Positions 1-10,607 of a stretch of DNA of 63,312 nucleotides are shown here, in pieces. Source of the stretch: Gammaproteobacteria bacterium (GTDB taxonomy: Bacteria > Pseudomonadota > Gammaproteobacteria > Steroidobacterales > Woeseiaceae); assembly GCA_030429005.1 (NCBI GenBank), contig JAUIDP010000010.1, positions 1 through 63,312 on the forward strand, read 5' to 3'. A program made the translations under genes and the position numbers. The number at the start of each line of letters is the position of its first letter. The stretch's first letter is position 1. The notes under the pieces are model-generated. The model had not been told where the DNA came from and did no database searches. It saw nothing but the letters and a program-made list of their open reading frames with translations.

Positions 1-42
1 GTTGCGATCGAGGTCCTCGATCGGGGTCAGTTCGGTGGCCAT
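1..42 (-). CDS. N-terminal fragment of an unidentified protein (cut by left edge)
   Basis: An ATG at 42 on the minus strand is preceded by a GGAGA ribosome-binding site about 8 nt upstream and opens a frame reading MATELTPIEDLDRN before the window ends. It lies about 100 bp downstream of the tryptophan dioxygenase stop on the same strand, so it may be a further gene of the kynurenine operon or a separate unit. Fourteen residues are too few to assign a family. The AT-rich gap 43-139 could hold a promoter of its own. Confidence 0.5.
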   Translation of the reverse strand, partial: MATELTPIEDLDRN

Positions 43-139
43 GACAGGTCTCTCCGGGCGGGAATGAAAGACCTGTTATTATATACAGTATTACTCTAGA
101 TTTCCATTGAAAAACAACTGCTTACCGTTATTTTCGCTT

Positions 140-985
140 CTAGAGATCACTACGGATTTCAAACAACTCCGGGAAGAAACTCGTATCGATCGCTTTCCTC
201 AGGAACGGTACGCCGGAGGAGCCGCCGGTTCCCTGGCGATGACCGATGATTCGTTGCACCGTATACATGTGGCGAAAGCGCCAGTTCTGGAACGCATCCT
301 CAATGTCGACCAGTTTCTCGGCCAGCTCGTACAACTCAAAGTACTTGTCCGGGTCACGGTAAACCCGCAGCCAGGCCGCGCGTACCGATTCCTCAGGCTC
401 GTAAGGCTGGCTGAAATCGCGATCGAGAACACCGGCGTCGATTTCGAGTCCCTCGCCATCGAGTTTCTGCAACACCACGTCGTACAGGCTCGGCGCGTGC
501 AGCACCTCGCGCAGTGCTTCGTAAACGTCCGGGTCGTGGCGATGCACTTCGACGAGTTTGCTGTTCTTGTTTCCGAGCAGGAATTCGAGTTTGCGGTAAC
601 CGTAGGACTGGAAGCCCGATGCCGGCCCGAGCGTATCGCGAAACTTCAGATAATCGACCGGCGTCATCGTCGACAGGATCGACCAGGACTGTGTTAGCTG
701 CATCAAGATCAGCTTGACGCGTGCAATTACCTTGAATGCATGCCTGAAATCATTCTCCCGGATGTTACGTATCGCCGCTTCGACTTCGTGACCGGCCAGC
801 TTGAGCCAAAGCTCGCTCGCCTGGTGAATGATGACAAACAGCATTTCATCGTGTTCGTCCGACAACAGGTGCTGGGCATTCAGGATCTCCGGCAAATGCA
901 GGTAGCCGCCATAACTCATGCGATCTTTCAGGTCGGTGTGAATACCCTGCTCGAGTTCCCGGTAGTTTTTCGGTGACGAAGTCAC
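140..985 (-). CDS. kynA: Tryptophan 2,3-dioxygenase
   Basis: Heme enzyme that opens the indole ring of L-tryptophan with O2 to give N-formylkynurenine, the first step of the kynurenine pathway; cytoplasmic. The 281-residue length is normal for the bacterial family. The C-terminal signature RHMYTVQRIIGH followed by QGTGGSSG carries the expected proximal heme ligand H239, and H54 and R116 line up with the substrate-binding His and Arg of the Xanthomonas enzyme. The start overlaps the kmo stop by 4 bp (ATGA), indicating translational coupling. It is the last clear gene of the operon. No kynurenine formamidase gene is visible in the window, so that step must be encoded elsewhere. Confidence 0.96.
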   Translation of the reverse strand: MTSSPKNYRELEQGIHTDLKDRMSYGGYLHLPEILNAQHLLSDEHDEMLFVIIHQASELWLKLAGHEVEAAIRNIRENDFRHAFKVIARVKLILMQLTQSWSILSTMTPVDYLKFRDTLGPASGFQSYGYRKLEFLLGNKNSKLVEVHRHDPDVYEALREVLHAPSLYDVVLQKLDGEGLEIDAGVLDRDFSQPYEPEESVRAAWLRVYRDPDKYFELYELAEKLVDIEDAFQNWRFRHMYTVQRIIGHRQGTGGSSGVPFLRKAIDTSFFPELFEIRSDL

Positions 986-2343
986 GGTTGGTCTCCAAGT
1001 TTTTTCGTAGCGAGCGCATGCAGTTCCTGCATGACGTCCGGCGTGTCCCAGTCCTTTTCGATATTCGGCAACTGCATGATCCGGTCCATCACTTCGTTCT
1101 GCAGGTCACCTATGCGCAGCGCTTCAGCATACGGGATGTCCGGCGAAAACGTCACCATCGAATACAACGGCGTCCACAATTCCGGATGTAACTGGCTGAA
1201 CCTGGCCTCGATCTTCTTGCGCAACTGAAAATTGCTGTCACCCGACAGGTCGCTCATTTCGACGAAGTTTCGTTTTGACAACTCAGCAATTGCGTCGCCG
1301 TTTGGTTTGCGGATGTTCTCGTACGCGGGGAAGATCTGCTGCCAGTCGTGGTCGTACTTCGTGATCAGCCGGTCCAGCTCCGCACAATCTTCAAAACCGC
1401 AGTTCATACCCTGCCCGTAGAACGGCACGATGGCGTGTGCTGCGTCGCCGATCAGGCCGACCTTGCAATTGAACGACCACGGAAAGACCTGCACGAGGAA
1501 CAACGGTGCCGCGGTTTTCTCGAGGAAGACGTCCACCGGTCGCTCCAGGTAGTCCAGCGCATCGGCAAAGTGCTGTGCGAAAAACTTCTCGACATCGGAC
1601 CGTTCGGTCAGCGACTCGAAGGAAGGCTCGCCCGCGAAATTCATGAACAGGGTACAGGTAAAAGAACCGTCCGGATTCGGCAGGGCGATGAGCATAAAGT
1701 CCTTGCGCGGCCAGATGTGCAGGGCGTTCTTCTCGAGCTGGTGCGTGCCGTCGGAATTCGCCGGAATGTTCAGCTCGATATAGCACTGCGGCATGTAGGT
1801 CTGGCTATAACTGAATCGTGGCAGGCGGTGTGCCAGTCGGCGTACTTTCGAATGCGCACCGTCCGCACCGAACAGGTAGTCGGACTGCACAATTCGTTGA
1901 TCGGCGCCTGCGACGGCGAACGTCGCCGTGGCTGTTTCGAAATCCAGGTCGACGAGCCGGTGTTCGAAGCAGGTGCGAATGCTGTCCTCGCGGTCCGCGA
2001 TATCGAGCAAGTGCTCATTGATGCCGCCGCGCGATACCGACCAGATCGCGTCGCCGTCGCCGCCGTACGGAATAGCCGTCAGCGAGCCGTCGCTGCCGTG
2101 CACAGCACGATGCGTCATCGGGATGGCCTGTTTGCGGACTTCGGCCCCGACCCCGATTTTCTCCAGCGACGCCCAGCCCCGGTCGGACAGGGCGATATTG
2201 ATCGACTTGCCCTGGTAGATGCTGGTGCGCCGCGAATCGGGTCGCCCCTCGTACAGGCCAACCTTGTAACCATGACGTGCCAGCAGGATGGCCAGCAGCG
2301 TGCCGACCGGACCTCCACCGACGACCGTGAATGACTCCTGCAT
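982..2343 (-). CDS. kmo: Kynurenine 3-monooxygenase
   Basis: FAD- and NADPH-dependent aromatic hydroxylase converting L-kynurenine to 3-hydroxykynurenine. The 453-residue protein starts with the Rossmann FAD motif VVGGGPVGTLLA, and the second FAD motif appears as LIGDAAHAIVPFYGQGMNCG, which is highly characteristic of this family. The C-terminal region after about residue 390 corresponds to the membrane-associated tail of other KMOs, although no strong transmembrane helix is apparent. Its ATG overlaps the kynU stop by one base (TAATG) and its stop overlaps the kynA start by 4 bp, so it sits in the middle of a tightly coupled operon. Confidence 0.95.
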   Translation of the reverse strand: MQESFTVVGGGPVGTLLAILLARHGYKVGLYEGRPDSRRTSIYQGKSINIALSDRGWASLEKIGVGAEVRKQAIPMTHRAVHGSDGSLTAIPYGGDGDAIWSVSRGGINEHLLDIADREDSIRTCFEHRLVDLDFETATATFAVAGADQRIVQSDYLFGADGAHSKVRRLAHRLPRFSYSQTYMPQCYIELNIPANSDGTHQLEKNALHIWPRKDFMLIALPNPDGSFTCTLFMNFAGEPSFESLTERSDVEKFFAQHFADALDYLERPVDVFLEKTAAPLFLVQVFPWSFNCKVGLIGDAAHAIVPFYGQGMNCGFEDCAELDRLITKYDHDWQQIFPAYENIRKPNGDAIAELSKRNFVEMSDLSGDSNFQLRKKIEARFSQLHPELWTPLYSMVTFSPDIPYAEALRIGDLQNEVMDRIMQLPNIEKDWDTPDVMQELHALATKKLGDQP

Positions 2344-3632
2344 TACGTTGCGTCTCTTTGTGCCAGTAAGTCCCGCATGACTTCAGTAAATACGAACACG
2401 TCCGTGAAGGAGTTATACAGTGGCACCGGTGCCATGCGGATGATGCAGGGCTCGCGAAAGTCCGCGATAACACCGGCACCGATCATGCTGTCGAACAGGC
2501 TGCGTTCACGTCCGGCCACATCCATCGACAACTGGCAACCACGCTGTGCCGGATCGCGCGGTGTGATCATGCTGATTCGCGCATCCGGAAATTCTTCCGC
2601 CAACCGGTCGATCGCAAACTCGAGGTAGCCGGTCAGTTGCTCACTTTTTGCGCGCAGCGCCGGCATGCCGACCTCGGCAAAGACATCCAGCGATGCCTTC
2701 ATTGCAGCCATGCCCAGGATCGGGACGTTGCTGAGCTGCCAGCCTTCCGCCCCTTCCATCGGCTGGAATCCGTTGCGCATCTGGAAGCGGGTGGACTTGT
2801 CATGCCCCCACCATCCGCCAAACCTCGGCAGCTCGAAATTCCGCCCGTGCCGTTCGTGCACGAAAATCCCGCCAACATTGCCGGGGCTGGCATTCAGGTA
2901 CTTGTAGGAACACCAGGCTGCGAAATCGACGTCCCAGTCATGCAGCGACAACGGAATGTTGCCCGCCGCGTGCGCCAGGTCAAATCCGGCTACGGCGCCA
3001 ACAGCGTGCGCTGCTTCGGTCAGCGCCGGCATATCAAAAACCTGGCCGGTGAAATAGTTCACGCCGCCGAAAAACACCAGTGCCAGTTCGTCGGCGTGTT
3101 CTTCGACTGCCGCGAGAATATCCTCGTGCCGAATGACACGCTCACCGTCTCGCGGTGCAATCTCGATGATGGCATCGTCCGGCGCGAAACCGTGAAACTG
3201 TGCCTGGGTTTCCAGCAGGTAGCGATCCGACGGAAACATCCTGGCCTCGCTGATGATCTTGTAGCGTTGCTGCGTCGGCCGGTAGAACGACACGAACAGC
3301 AGGTGCAGGTTGGTCGTCAGCGAATTCATGCAGACCACTTCCGACTCGCGGGCGCCGACAAGCGCGGCCATCGGCGGGGTCAACAACTCGTGGTAGCTGT
3401 ACCACGGGTGGGTTGCGTGGAAGTGTCCTTCGACGCCGTACCTGGCCCACTCGTCGAGCTCCAGCTCGACTGCGGCTCGTACCGATCTCGGCTGCAGGCC
3501 CAGCGAGTGCCCGGTGAGATAAACGAGATGCTCGGTACCAAGGTCCGGGAAATGAAATCGCTCGCGACAGGAGCGCAACGGATCAGCAGAATCCTGCCCG
3601 CTGGCAAATTCGGCACTGAGCTCGTAGTGCAT
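2343..3632 (-). CDS. kynU: Kynureninase
   Basis: PLP enzyme cleaving 3-hydroxykynurenine (or kynurenine) to 3-hydroxyanthranilate (or anthranilate) and alanine. The frame is open to 3749, but the first 39 codons overlap the dioxygenase gene. The ATG at 3632, one base after that gene's stop, gives [10 protein letters not shown] and a 429-residue protein of normal family length. The PLP lysine is K244 in [15 protein letters not shown], with D218 ([10 protein letters not shown]) as the pyridine-nitrogen partner. It is placed between the 3-hydroxyanthranilate dioxygenase and kmo genes, supporting a route from tryptophan through 3-hydroxyanthranilate. Confidence 0.95.
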   Translation of the reverse strand: MHYELSAEFASGQDSADPLRSCRERFHFPDLGTEHLVYLTGHSLGLQPRSVRAAVELELDEWARYGVEGHFHATHPWYSYHELLTPPMAALVGARESEVVCMNSLTTNLHLLFVSFYRPTQQRYKIISEARMFPSDRYLLETQAQFHGFAPDDAIIEIAPRDGERVIRHEDILAAVEEHADELALVFFGGVNYFTGQVFDMPALTEAAHAVGAVAGFDLAHAAGNIPLSLHDWDVDFAAWCSYKYLNASPGNVGGIFVHERHGRNFELPRFGGWWGHDKSTRFQMRNGFQPMEGAEGWQLSNVPILGMAAMKASLDVFAEVGMPALRAKSEQLTGYLEFAIDRLAEEFPDARISMITPRDPAQRGCQLSMDVAGRERSLFDSMIGAGVIADFREPCIIRMAPVPLYNSFTDVFVFTEVMRDLLAQRDAT

Positions 3633-3633
3633 C

Positions 3634-4251
<618 letters not shown>

Positions 4252-5067
4252 TCAGCCCTGCCAGGTGCGAAACAGCATACGCCCCGCGGCAAGCAACAGA
4301 AACACCGCGAACAGGCGGCTGAGGCTCCTTCGACTCAGTGCATGCGCCAGCCGGACGCCCAGCGGCGCTGCCAGGACCGTCACCGGCGAGATCAGGACCA
4401 GCCCGACAAGGCTGACGAACCCCAGGTTGCCTGCCGGCAACAACTCGTTGCCCCAACCAGCGACGATGAAGCCGATCGTTCCTGGAATACTGATCAGCAG
4501 GCCGAACAGGGCGGAAGTACCGACGGCGCGATGAATCGGGGTATTCATCAGCGTCAGTGCGGGCACCGTCATGCTGCCGCCGCCGATTCCCATCATCGTT
4601 GAGATCGTGCCAATAGCAAGCGGGACAACGCCGATCACCGGGCCGCCCGGTACCGCATCGGTGAACGTCCTGTCCTCGAGCGGCAATGCCATCTTGACGG
4701 CCATCAGTAATGCGACGATACCGAAGACGGCACTCAGAACATCACCGCCGACCCGGCTGGCGATGACCGTACCGAGGACGGCGCCGAGCAGAACCAGCAA
4801 GGCCCAACGTCGTGCCAGGTCGACATCGACCGCAGCTTTGCCGTGATGCGCACGGGCCGAGGCGATCGACGTGGGAATGATCACGGCCAGCGAGGTCGCG
4901 ACGGCAATATGCATGCGCACTTCCGCTGGCACACCGAGCAGGCCCAGGACAAACTCGAGCACCGGCACGACGACAATACCGCCGCCGACACCCAGAAGAC
5001 CGGCCAGGACGCCGGCGGCAATGCCGGTACCGAGCATGGCAGTAACGATGACGATGTAGTCACCCAC
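4252..5067 (-). CDS. TauE/SafE family membrane permease (putative sulfite/organoacid exporter)
   Basis: A 271-residue integral membrane protein with about eight hydrophobic helices. The glycine-rich first helix GTGIAAGVLAGLLGVGGG and its internal repeat GTISTMMGIGGGSMTVP are the two signature half-repeats of the TauE/SafE family, which exports sulfite, sulfoacetate or other small anions. It lies between gabT and the kynurenine operon on the same strand, about 50 bp from each, so it may be cotranscribed. The substrate cannot be told from sequence; neither neighbouring pathway releases sulfite. Confidence 0.88.
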   Translation of the reverse strand: MGDYIVIVTAMLGTGIAAGVLAGLLGVGGGIVVVPVLEFVLGLLGVPAEVRMHIAVATSLAVIIPTSIASARAHHGKAAVDVDLARRWALLVLLGAVLGTVIASRVGGDVLSAVFGIVALLMAVKMALPLEDRTFTDAVPGGPVIGVVPLAIGTISTMMGIGGGSMTVPALTLMNTPIHRAVGTSALFGLLISIPGTIGFIVAGWGNELLPAGNLGFVSLVGLVLISPVTVLAAPLGVRLAHALSRRSLSRLFAVFLLLAAGRMLFRTWQG

Positions 5068-5118
5068 TACCCGTGCACCCGGCCTGTGGCGACTGCGACG
5101 ATCAGTTCGATACGGGTA

Positions 5119-6444
5119 CTAACCGACCAGGCACTCGGCCAGGGTCGTCTCCAGCAGCGACAAGCCTTCATCCAGGATTTCGTCGGGGATCGTCAATGCC
5201 GGCAACAGTCGAATGACGTTGCCGTTGACGCCACAGGACAGCAGGATCAAACCGTTGTCAGCGGCCTTAGCGACCAGCCGTTTCGTGAGATCAGCAGCCG
5301 GCTGTGTGGCATCGCCGTTGCTGACCAGCTCCATCGCGATCATCGCGCCGCGTTCGGCACGGATCTCGCCGACCACGTCCGGGTATTTTTTCTGCAGGGC
5401 CAGCAATCGTGCTTTTGCCCGCTCGCCGATCGCGAGTGCACGATCCACGAGGTTTTCCTGTTCAATCACGTCCAGTACCGCGAGCGCAGCCGTGCAACCC
5501 ACCGGCGAACCGGCGTAGGTACCGCCGAGTCCGCCCGGCAATGGCGCATCCATGATCTCCGCCTTGCCAACGACAGCGGCCAGCGGGTAGCCGCCGGCAA
5601 TACCCTTGGCCGTCGTGACCAGGTCGGCCTCGATGCCGGCATACTCGGAACAGAAAAAGCGCCCGGTGCGGCCGAACCCTGTCTGGATCTCATCGGCAAC
5701 CAGCACGATGCCGTGTTCGTCGCAAACGTGCCGCAACGCTTGCAGGAATTCATCGGGCGCCGGGTAGAAACCGCCCTCGCCCTGTACCGGCTCGACGATG
5801 ATCGCCGCGCAATCCTCCGGCGCCAGGTCGACCTTGAACAGGGTGCGCAGCGCGCGCAATGCATCGTCAGTGCTGACACCATGGTACGGAATCGGGAACG
5901 GCGCGTGGTAGACCTCGCCCGGGAACGGGCCGAACAGGTTCTTGTACGGCGTGATTTTGCCGGTCAGTCCCATCGCCAGCAGCGTCCGCCCGTGGAAACC
6001 ACCGTTGAATGCAATCACACCCCGGCGGCCGGTGTGCGCGCGCGCGATCTTGATCGTGTTTTCGACGGCTTCAGCGCCCGTCGTGACAAAAATGGTTTTC
6101 TTGGCCGAGCTTCCCGGCGCCAGGTCATTGAGTTTCTCGGCGAGACGCACGGCACTGTCATATGGCGTCACCATGACGCAGGTATGACTGAAGCGCCCGA
6201 CCTGCTCCTGTACCGCCGCTACCACTGCCGGATGGCTGTGGCCGGTGTTGCACACTGCGATGCCGGTTGCGAAGTCGACATACCTCCGACCCTCGACGTC
6301 CCAGATTTCGGCGTTCAGTGCACGTTCGACATACACGGACGTTGCATTGCCCTGGCCGCGGGCAATTGCCGCACTCTTGCGCGCCTGCCAGTCTGCGTTT
6401 CTTACCATTATCGGTGTTGCCTGTGTCGCCTGGGAATTGCTCAT
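5119..6444 (-). CDS. gabT: 4-aminobutyrate aminotransferase
   Basis: Class III PLP aminotransferase, most like GabT, which converts GABA and 2-oxoglutarate to succinate semialdehyde and glutamate. It has 441 residues. The PLP lysine is K280 (TTAKGIAGGYPLA), with D251 in ADEIQTGFGRTG and the phosphate-binding TTGAEAVENT loop at about 121-130. The start ATG is preceded by GAGGATC. The gene follows the winged-helix/TPR regulator by about 46 bp. No gabD is in the window. Related class III enzymes such as 5-aminovalerate or 2-aminoadipate transaminases share these motifs, so substrate choice is probable rather than certain. Confidence 0.88.
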   Translation of the reverse strand: MSNSQATQATPIMVRNADWQARKSAAIARGQGNATSVYVERALNAEIWDVEGRRYVDFATGIAVCNTGHSHPAVVAAVQEQVGRFSHTCVMVTPYDSAVRLAEKLNDLAPGSSAKKTIFVTTGAEAVENTIKIARAHTGRRGVIAFNGGFHGRTLLAMGLTGKITPYKNLFGPFPGEVYHAPFPIPYHGVSTDDALRALRTLFKVDLAPEDCAAIIVEPVQGEGGFYPAPDEFLQALRHVCDEHGIVLVADEIQTGFGRTGRFFCSEYAGIEADLVTTAKGIAGGYPLAAVVGKAEIMDAPLPGGLGGTYAGSPVGCTAALAVLDVIEQENLVDRALAIGERAKARLLALQKKYPDVVGEIRAERGAMIAMELVSNGDATQPAADLTKRLVAKAADNGLILLSCGVNGNVIRLLPALTIPDEILDEGLSLLETTLAECLVG

Positions 6445-6490
6445 GACCTGGATCCTCGAAATCTGCGAATTGTTCCGTTGCCGACCTGCG

Positions 6491-8047
6491 CTAGCCGGGC
6501 CATACCTCTTTCAGCAGGCCGCGGATGTATTGCCGGTGCTTGCCATCCTTGATGACGTAGTCGAAGTATCGCTCAAAACCGGCCCGGGTCACACGCTGAT
6601 CGACTCTTTTGCAAGCAGCTATCGACTCCCGGCCATCGTCCGGCTGGCCGAGGGCCGCCTGTGTGACGGCCAGTGTGACCCAGGGCGGGGACCAGCCAGG
6701 ATAGGCGTTGACTGATCGCTGCGCTTCGCGTGCGGCATCGTCGTAGTACTCCTGCTGCAGGTAGGCCCAGGACAAGGTCGCCAGGAACCAGTGCGTCGCT
6801 TCGTCGCGGGGCGACAGCCGCAACGCAGCACTCACCTGCCCGATGGCATCCTCGGCGCGGCCGCTGCAGGTCAGCGCCAGCGCCAGCAAGCCCATGCTCC
6901 ATGCCGAGTTCGGGTCCAGTTCCAGCGAGCGATGCAGGTACTCAACGCCCTTTGCAGCTTCACCGAGGCAGGTGTGAATATGTCCATAACTCGCGAGAAC
7001 CAGCGGGTCCTCCGGCAACGCGTCGACCCCCCGCTTGCCCATCGACCACGCCGCGAAGCTGTCGGCGGTGATGTTGTCGCTCCAGCCGTTGGAAATTTTC
7101 ATTGCCAGGCTCGTCGCCAGGAACGCCAGCGCACGGCCGTTGTCCGGCTCGATCTTTAGCGCTGCACGATAAGCGGCTTCCGCCTGCAGGTTGGACTCAC
7201 GATTGAACCGTGACCAGCTGCTGCCAGTGCCCTTGTGCAAGAGCCCCCAGACATCGAGCGCTTCCGGGTCCGCTTTCACGGACCGGCGCCCTTCCGCTTT
7301 GCGGACCTGTGAGCCGAGCGAGGCGACGATCTGGCGGGTAATGTCGTCCTGGATCTCGAAGAAATTTACCAGCGGGCCGTCATAGCGCTCCGACCACTCC
7401 CGGGCGCCGGTGGTCGCATCCACGAGCGATGCATTGATGCGCAGGTTCTCGCCGGCACTGCGCAGGCTGCCCTCGACGACGTATTGCACACCGAACTCCT
7501 CGACAACTTGCTGGTAGTCGACGGCGAGCGACCGGTAGTTGCCGAGCGAACCGGGCGAGATGACGAACAGCCAGGCATTGCGTGACAGATCGGTGGAGAT
7601 ATCCAGCGTCAGCCCGTCCGCCAGGAAATCCTGTTCGGCCGAGTCGCCGACGTTGGCAAATGGCAACACGGCGACCGGGATCTGCTCGCGGCCGGGTGTC
7701 CTGCGCGCGGACACCCGCGACTCCTGCCGGTGCTCGCGAACCGGAGCGACGAAACGGTAGCCGCCTTTTTTTACCGTGCCGATAACACGCATCTGCCGCG
7801 AATCGTCATCGACAGCCTGGCGCGCCTTCATGACGCAACGCGTCAGCGCCGACTCGGTGACGATGACATTCGGCCAGATGGCATCCTGCAATTCGTCTTT
7901 GCCAACTGCCCGGTCGCGACGCTCCAGCAGGTACAGCAACAGGTCGTAGACTTTGGGCTCGACTGCCAGCGGTTCGCCGTTGTGCGAAATTTCACGCCTG
8001 GCCGTAACGATCTCAAAATCGAAAAAGCTGTATACCGGACTTGCCAA
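6491..8047 (-). CDS. Winged-helix (OmpR/CadC-type) regulator with TPR-repeat C-terminus
   Basis: Predicted soluble transcription regulator of 518 residues. Residues about 5-102 form an OmpR/CadC-type winged-helix domain (VYDLLLYLLERRDRAVGKDEL, then TVKKGGYRF in the wing). Residues about 123-260 resemble the TolB/FlgO-like domain common in these proteins (PVAVLPFANVGD, FLADGLTLDI), and the rest is TPR-like helical repeat. Unlike CadC no transmembrane helix is seen. The frame is open to 8272, but that overlaps edd; the only start codon after the edd stop that keeps the whole DNA-binding domain is TTG at 8047, with GGTGG six bases upstream. It sits between edd and gabT, so it may control gabT or sense carbon state. 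Confidence 0.82.
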   Translation of the reverse strand: MASPVYSFFDFEIVTARREISHNGEPLAVEPKVYDLLLYLLERRDRAVGKDELQDAIWPNVIVTESALTRCVMKARQAVDDDSRQMRVIGTVKKGGYRFVAPVREHRQESRVSARRTPGREQIPVAVLPFANVGDSAEQDFLADGLTLDISTDLSRNAWLFVISPGSLGNYRSLAVDYQQVVEEFGVQYVVEGSLRSAGENLRINASLVDATTGAREWSERYDGPLVNFFEIQDDITRQIVASLGSQVRKAEGRRSVKADPEALDVWGLLHKGTGSSWSRFNRESNLQAEAAYRAALKIEPDNGRALAFLATSLAMKISNGWSDNITADSFAAWSMGKRGVDALPEDPLVLASYGHIHTCLGEAAKGVEYLHRSLELDPNSAWSMGLLALALTCSGRAEDAIGQVSAALRLSPRDEATHWFLATLSWAYLQQEYYDDAAREAQRSVNAYPGWSPPWVTLAVTQAALGQPDDGRESIAACKRVDQRVTRAGFERYFDYVIKDGKHRQYIRGLLKEVWPG

Positions 8048-8096
8048 GTTGCCACCGACAGTCTTGGGAGTGCCGGTGAGTGTAAACCAAACGGTT

Positions 8097-9911
8097 CTAG
8101 CCGGTCGTATTGAAAATGCTGGCGCCCGCTTCTGCCCCAGATACGGATTTTCGGAAGGCCGCAAACAGCTCGCGGCCCATGCCGATATGACCGGCCGATA
8201 CGTCGATAGCCACCGTCTCACGCTGCTCCAGGTCGTCGTCTGCTGCGACCGACAATACGCCCGCCTCGGCATCGAGACGCACGATATCGCCGTCGCGAAT
8301 CTTGCCGATAGCGCCGCCGGCTACTGCTTCCGGTGTGACCTGGATCGCTGCCAGCACCTTTCCGGATGCACCAGACATGCGCCCGTCGGTCAGCATTGCA
8401 ACCTGAAAGCCGCGGTTCTGCAATACACCGAGATAGGGAGTCAGTTTATGCAGTTCCGGCATGCCGTTGGCGCCCGGTCCCTGGCACGGCAGCACGGCGA
8501 CGAAGTCGCGGTCGAGTTCGCCGTTGTTGAAAGCGTCCTTGAGCGCGTCCTGTGAATGAAAGACCAGCGCGGGCGCCTCGATGTTCCGATGCTCCTCGGC
8601 CACAGCCGAGACCTTGACGATGGCACGACCGACATTGCCGTCGACGAGTCGCAGGCCGCCCTCGTCGTCGAACGGCGCCCTGGCTGAGCGCAGTACATCT
8701 GTATCGAGCGACGTGTCGCGCGCCGGCTGCCAGCCGAGCTGGCCATCCGCCAATGTCGGCTCCTGGCAGAACCGGCTGAGGCCATGGCCGAGTATCGTTG
8801 CCACATCGTCGTGCAGCATGCCGGCGTCCAGCAAATCGCGAATCATGAACGCGAGCCCGCCCGCGGCATGAAAATGATTCACATCGGCCAGCCCATTGGG
8901 ATAGACGCGTGCCATCAATGGCACCACGGCAGACAACTCGGAAAAATCCTGCCAGTCGATGCGGATACCGGCAGCCGCGGCAATCGCAACCAGGTGCAGC
9001 GTGTGATTGGTCGAACCGCCCGTCGCGAGCAAACCGACGATAGCGTTCACGATGGCCTTTTCATCGACTATGCGGCCGATCGGCGTGTAGTTGTCGCCGA
9101 GGCCCGTATTAGCCAGCACCGTCTGTACCGCTGCGCGGGTCAGTTGCTCACGCAATTCGGTGCCGGGATTCACGAAAGAACCGCCTGGCAATTGCAGCCC
9201 CATGAACTCCATCAGCATCTGGTTGCTGTTTGCCGTGCCGTAGAACGTGCAGGTGCCGGGCGAATGATAGGAGGCCGACTCGGCGGCGAGTAACTCGTCC
9301 CGCCCGATCTTGCCGGCTGCAAATTCTTCGCGAATGCGCGCTTTCTCCTTGTTCGGCAGCCCGGAAACCATCGGCCCGGCCGGGACGAAAACGACCGGCA
9401 GGTGGCCGAAGGACAAAGCTCCGATCATCAGGCCCGGCACGATCTTGTCGCAGATGCCGAGGCACAGTGCCGCATCGAACATGTCGTGCGACAACGCAAC
9501 GGCCGTCGCCAGTGCAATGACATCACGGCTGAACAGCGACAGGTCCATGCCATCCTGGCCTTGTGTGACGCCGTCGCACATCGCTGGAACGCCGCCCGCG
9601 AACTGCGCCGTTGCGCCGTTTTCTTCCGCGGTTTTTTTCAGCAGCGCGGGATAGCTCTCGAACGGCTGGTGCGCGCTGAGCATGTCATTGTAGGCAGAAA
9701 CGATGCCGATATTCGGCGTTGCCTGTCCGGTAAGGCGCCGCTTGTCGGCGACACCGCTGGCGGCCATGCCGTGCGCGATGTTGCTGCACGACAGCCCATG
9801 CCGGGCCGGACCGTCGCTGGCCGCGGCTGCGATCCTGGCGAGATAGGCAGAACGGTCGCCCGCGCTGCGTTGCTGGATCCGCTCGGTAACTTGCTGGATG
9901 ACTTTGTTCAT
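8097..9911 (-). CDS. edd: Phosphogluconate dehydratase
   Basis: Iron-sulfur dehydratase of the IlvD/Edd family converting 6-phosphogluconate to 2-keto-3-deoxy-6-phosphogluconate, the first committed step of the Entner-Doudoroff pathway. The 604-residue length suits Edd rather than IlvD. Family motifs are visible: the cysteine-containing [20 protein letters not shown] near residue 110, and the C-terminal [23 protein letters not shown]. It is the third gene of a zwf-pgl-edd operon, 9 bp after pgl. The partner aldolase (eda) and glucokinase are not in this window, so the set is split compared with many gammaproteobacteria. Confidence 0.96.
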   Translation of the reverse strand: MNKVIQQVTERIQQRSAGDRSAYLARIAAAASDGPARHGLSCSNIAHGMAASGVADKRRLTGQATPNIGIVSAYNDMLSAHQPFESYPALLKKTAEENGATAQFAGGVPAMCDGVTQGQDGMDLSLFSRDVIALATAVALSHDMFDAALCLGICDKIVPGLMIGALSFGHLPVVFVPAGPMVSGLPNKEKARIREEFAAGKIGRDELLAAESASYHSPGTCTFYGTANSNQMLMEFMGLQLPGGSFVNPGTELREQLTRAAVQTVLANTGLGDNYTPIGRIVDEKAIVNAIVGLLATGGSTNHTLHLVAIAAAAGIRIDWQDFSELSAVVPLMARVYPNGLADVNHFHAAGGLAFMIRDLLDAGMLHDDVATILGHGLSRFCQEPTLADGQLGWQPARDTSLDTDVLRSARAPFDDEGGLRLVDGNVGRAIVKVSAVAEEHRNIEAPALVFHSQDALKDAFNNGELDRDFVAVLPCQGPGANGMPELHKLTPYLGVLQNRGFQVAMLTDGRMSGASGKVLAAIQVTPEAVAGGAIGKIRDGDIVRLDAEAGVLSVAADDDLEQRETVAIDVSAGHIGMGRELFAAFRKSVSGAEAGASIFNTTG

Positions 9912-9920
9912 GGATGACCT

Positions 9921-10604
9921 CTATGGCGCCCAGAAGACGGTGACCGGCACCCGGGTTTGCCGTAGTAAATGTGAGACTGGAAACTGATCGTCATCGCGGC
10001 CTGCCTGCTCGAGCACGGCGCGCTTCGCATCGCCGAAACACAGCAACACAATTTCGTCGCTCCTCAGAAGTGCGCCTAGCGTCAGGCTGATTCGCGGATG
10101 CGGGCTTGCCGCCGTGGTGACGGGAATACAACAGGTGGAACTGGTCGCGCGTAACCCGATGGCAAGGTTGCCGGCGTCCGGAAACAACGACGCAAAGTGT
10201 CCGTCGTCACCCATGCCGAGCAGCGCACAGGCCGTGGCAACGTCCGTCTTGGCCAGCAAGCGCGACACGTAGTCGCTGCGCTCTGCCAATGACATGTCCG
10301 CTGCATACATCGGCAGGAAATCTGCATCGCGCACGGGGCCGACAAACAGGTGTTCGCGCAACATGCGTTCATTGCTGTCGGCGTGGTCCGCGGGAACCCA
10401 GCGTTCGTCACTGAGCAGGACCTGCACTTGCGACCAGTCCACCGGCGCTTTGGCGAGATGCGCATAGCACTGTTGTGGCGACGATCCGCCGGTCACGATC
10501 AAACGCGTCTTCGCGGCCTGCTGCAAACGCCGCTCCAGCGCGGCACTGATCTGGTCTGCAGCCGCAATCGACGCCTGCTCCCGGGACTTGTATTCCTGCA
10601 ACAT
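9921..10604 (-). CDS. pgl: 6-phosphogluconolactonase
   Basis: Hydrolyses 6-phosphogluconolactone, the product of glucose-6-phosphate dehydrogenase, to 6-phosphogluconate. At 227 residues it is the DevB/SOL-type enzyme of the NagB-like fold. Motifs visible are LIVTGGSSPQQCYAHLA near residue 38, VLLSDERWVPADHADSNERML near residue 64 and LLGMGDDGHFASLFPD near residue 133, which hold the phosphate- and sugar-binding residues. It starts 3 bp after the zwf stop and ends 9 bp before edd, so the three genes supply Entner-Doudoroff flux as one operon. Confidence 0.95.
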   Translation of the reverse strand: MLQEYKSREQASIAAADQISAALERRLQQAAKTRLIVTGGSSPQQCYAHLAKAPVDWSQVQVLLSDERWVPADHADSNERMLREHLFVGPVRDADFLPMYAADMSLAERSDYVSRLLAKTDVATACALLGMGDDGHFASLFPDAGNLAIGLRATSSTCCIPVTTAASPHPRISLTLGALLRSDEIVLLCFGDAKRAVLEQAGRDDDQFPVSHLLRQTRVPVTVFWAP

Positions 10605-10607
10605 TGT

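Noticed and set aside
4843..6552. Open frame of 569 codons on the plus strand opposite gabT
   Set aside because: Antisense shadow of gabT and the TauE-like gene; no recognisable motif and no ribosome-binding site.
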